From an uncultured Eubacteriales bacterium (GTDB taxonomy: Bacteria > Bacillota_A > Clostridia > Oscillospirales > Acutalibacteraceae), in the NCBI GenBank assembly GCA_934454005.1, contig CAKSGI010000122.1, forward strand, positions 1 to 5,962: a DNA stretch of 5,962 bases, read 5' to 3'. A program made the translations under genes and the position numbers. Positions 5,681-5,962 of this stretch are shown here, in pieces. The notes beneath the pieces were generated by a model, which worked only from the letters and a program-made list of their open reading frames with translations, did no database searches and was not told the DNA's origin. Within the stretch, counting starts at the first letter, position 1. Every line of letters begins with the position of its first letter.

Positions 5681-5691
5681 GTAACAATTCC
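5663..5691 (-). promoter_or_regulatory. RAT1: ribonucleic antiterminator in the operon leader
   Basis: In RNA sense the element begins GGAATTGTTACTC and ends GAGGCATAACC. It matches the LicT/SacY-type RAT consensus (GGATTGTTACTG, loop, CAGGCAAAACC) with one extra A in the first block. The upper stem is CTC/GAG instead of CTG/CAG, a compensating change. The loop is 5 bases (CTAGT). It lies a few bases after the predicted transcription start and overlaps the terminator, so binding of the antiterminator here would allow transcription of EIIA and of the antiterminator itself. Confidence 0.8.
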
Positions 5692-5702
5692 TTCTTGTCT
5701 AT

Positions 5703-5731
5703 ATATTAGCACTAGAGAATATCTAAATCAA
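5703..5731 (-). promoter_or_regulatory. Probable sigma-A promoter of the PTS operon
   Basis: On the minus strand, TTGATT (5726-5731) is followed after 17 bases by TAATAT (5703-5708). The -10 element is preceded by TGC, giving an extended -10 (TGCTAATAT). The expected start of transcription is near 5696, only about 5 bases before RAT1, as is usual for RAT leaders. No CcpA cre site was recognised around it. Confidence 0.65.
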
Positions 5732-5804
5732 TAAAAATGTAACAAATTATTTCACAGCTGGTAACTATTCACCGAAAAAATAAATAATTTGAATAAGCCA
5801 TTAT

Positions 5805-5863
5805 AAAAACTTAGTGATTTGCACTGGTTGTACTGGTGTTATTGCACTAAGTTTTTACTTTTT
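5805..5863 (-). terminator. Bidirectional terminator upstream of the PTS operon
   Basis: AAAAACTTAGTG (5805-5816) and CACTAAGTTTTT (5845-5856) form a perfect 12-bp inverted repeat around a 28-base loop. On the plus strand it is followed by ACTTTTTC; on the minus strand its tail is TTTTTATAATGG. It lies about 38 bases after the stop codon of the possible partial gene at the right edge and before the PTS promoter, so it probably separates the two transcription units. The loop is long for an intrinsic terminator. Confidence 0.6.
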
Positions 5864-5893
5864 CATTATCTTTTCTATGGCTTTCACCCGTCT

Positions 5894-5962
5894 TTAAAAG
5901 TTAGCACCATTAATCTTTAAGCACACATTTTGAATAAAGTAATTCAAGCCCAGTATTGATGG
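5894..5962 (-). CDS. Possible C-terminal end of a gene running in from the right edge
   Basis: Twenty-two codons are open from the window edge to a TAA at 5894-5896, ending NYFIQNVCLKINGANF. The piece is too short to identify, and the other frames are also partly open. Two things favour a real gene end: a terminator follows downstream on the same strand, and a similar sequence with the same stop position (IDGDNF then TAA) occurs in the decayed region around 1248-1273. A transposase tail is one guess but cannot be shown. Confidence 0.25.
   Translation of the reverse strand, partial: PSILGLNYFIQNVCLKINGANF

Noticed and set aside
5805..5856. Insertion-sequence terminal repeats
   Set aside because: The 12-bp arms enclose only 28 bases and end in T-runs on both strands, so a bidirectional terminator explains them better.

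Overview
The window is AT-rich DNA with Gram-positive style purine-rich ribosome binding sites, intrinsic terminators and a BglG/LicT-type antitermination circuit. This points to a low-GC member of the Bacillota. The genus cannot be read from the sequence. All convincing genes lie on the minus strand, so transcription runs from high to low coordinates.

Right part (about 5962 to 2794): a sugar-PTS operon. From upstream to downstream it holds a probable promoter (5703-5731), a RAT element overlapping a long terminator hairpin (5627-5691), a soluble glucose-type EIIA (5155-5616), a BglG/LicT-family antiterminator (4321-5142), a second RAT/terminator pair between genes (4233-4307), and a glucose/sucrose-superfamily EIIBC permease without an EIIA domain (2794-4176). 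EIIA supplies the phosphoryl group that the split EIIBC lacks. The antiterminator should bind both RAT hairpins and allow read-through when its sugar is present. It therefore controls its own synthesis and, at a second checkpoint, that of the permease.

Middle (2793 to 1440): a 354-base gap with probable promoter elements and an unusual cluster of interleaved inverted repeats. It is followed by a class II ketose-bisphosphate aldolase of a divergent subgroup (1558-2439), closed by a strong bidirectional terminator (1460-1515). The aldolase probably handles a phosphorylated sugar derived from the PTS substrate. No hydrolase, isomerase or kinase is present, so the substrate cannot be named.

Left part (1440 to 1): a decayed accessory region. 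It holds a fragment of a type I restriction specificity subunit (hsdS) cut off in mid-domain, two small unrecognised ORFs, a frameshifted small gene that may be an antitoxin remnant, a terminator, and about 390 bases with no visible gene. The extreme right edge may hold the last 22 codons of another minus-strand gene, which shares a short sequence with the decayed left region.

No rRNA, tRNA, CRISPR array or intact insertion sequence was seen. The least ordinary points are the two RAT elements with compensating stem changes, the tyrosine in place of one of the two active-site histidines of EIIA, the interleaved repeats before the aldolase, and the hsdS scrap.
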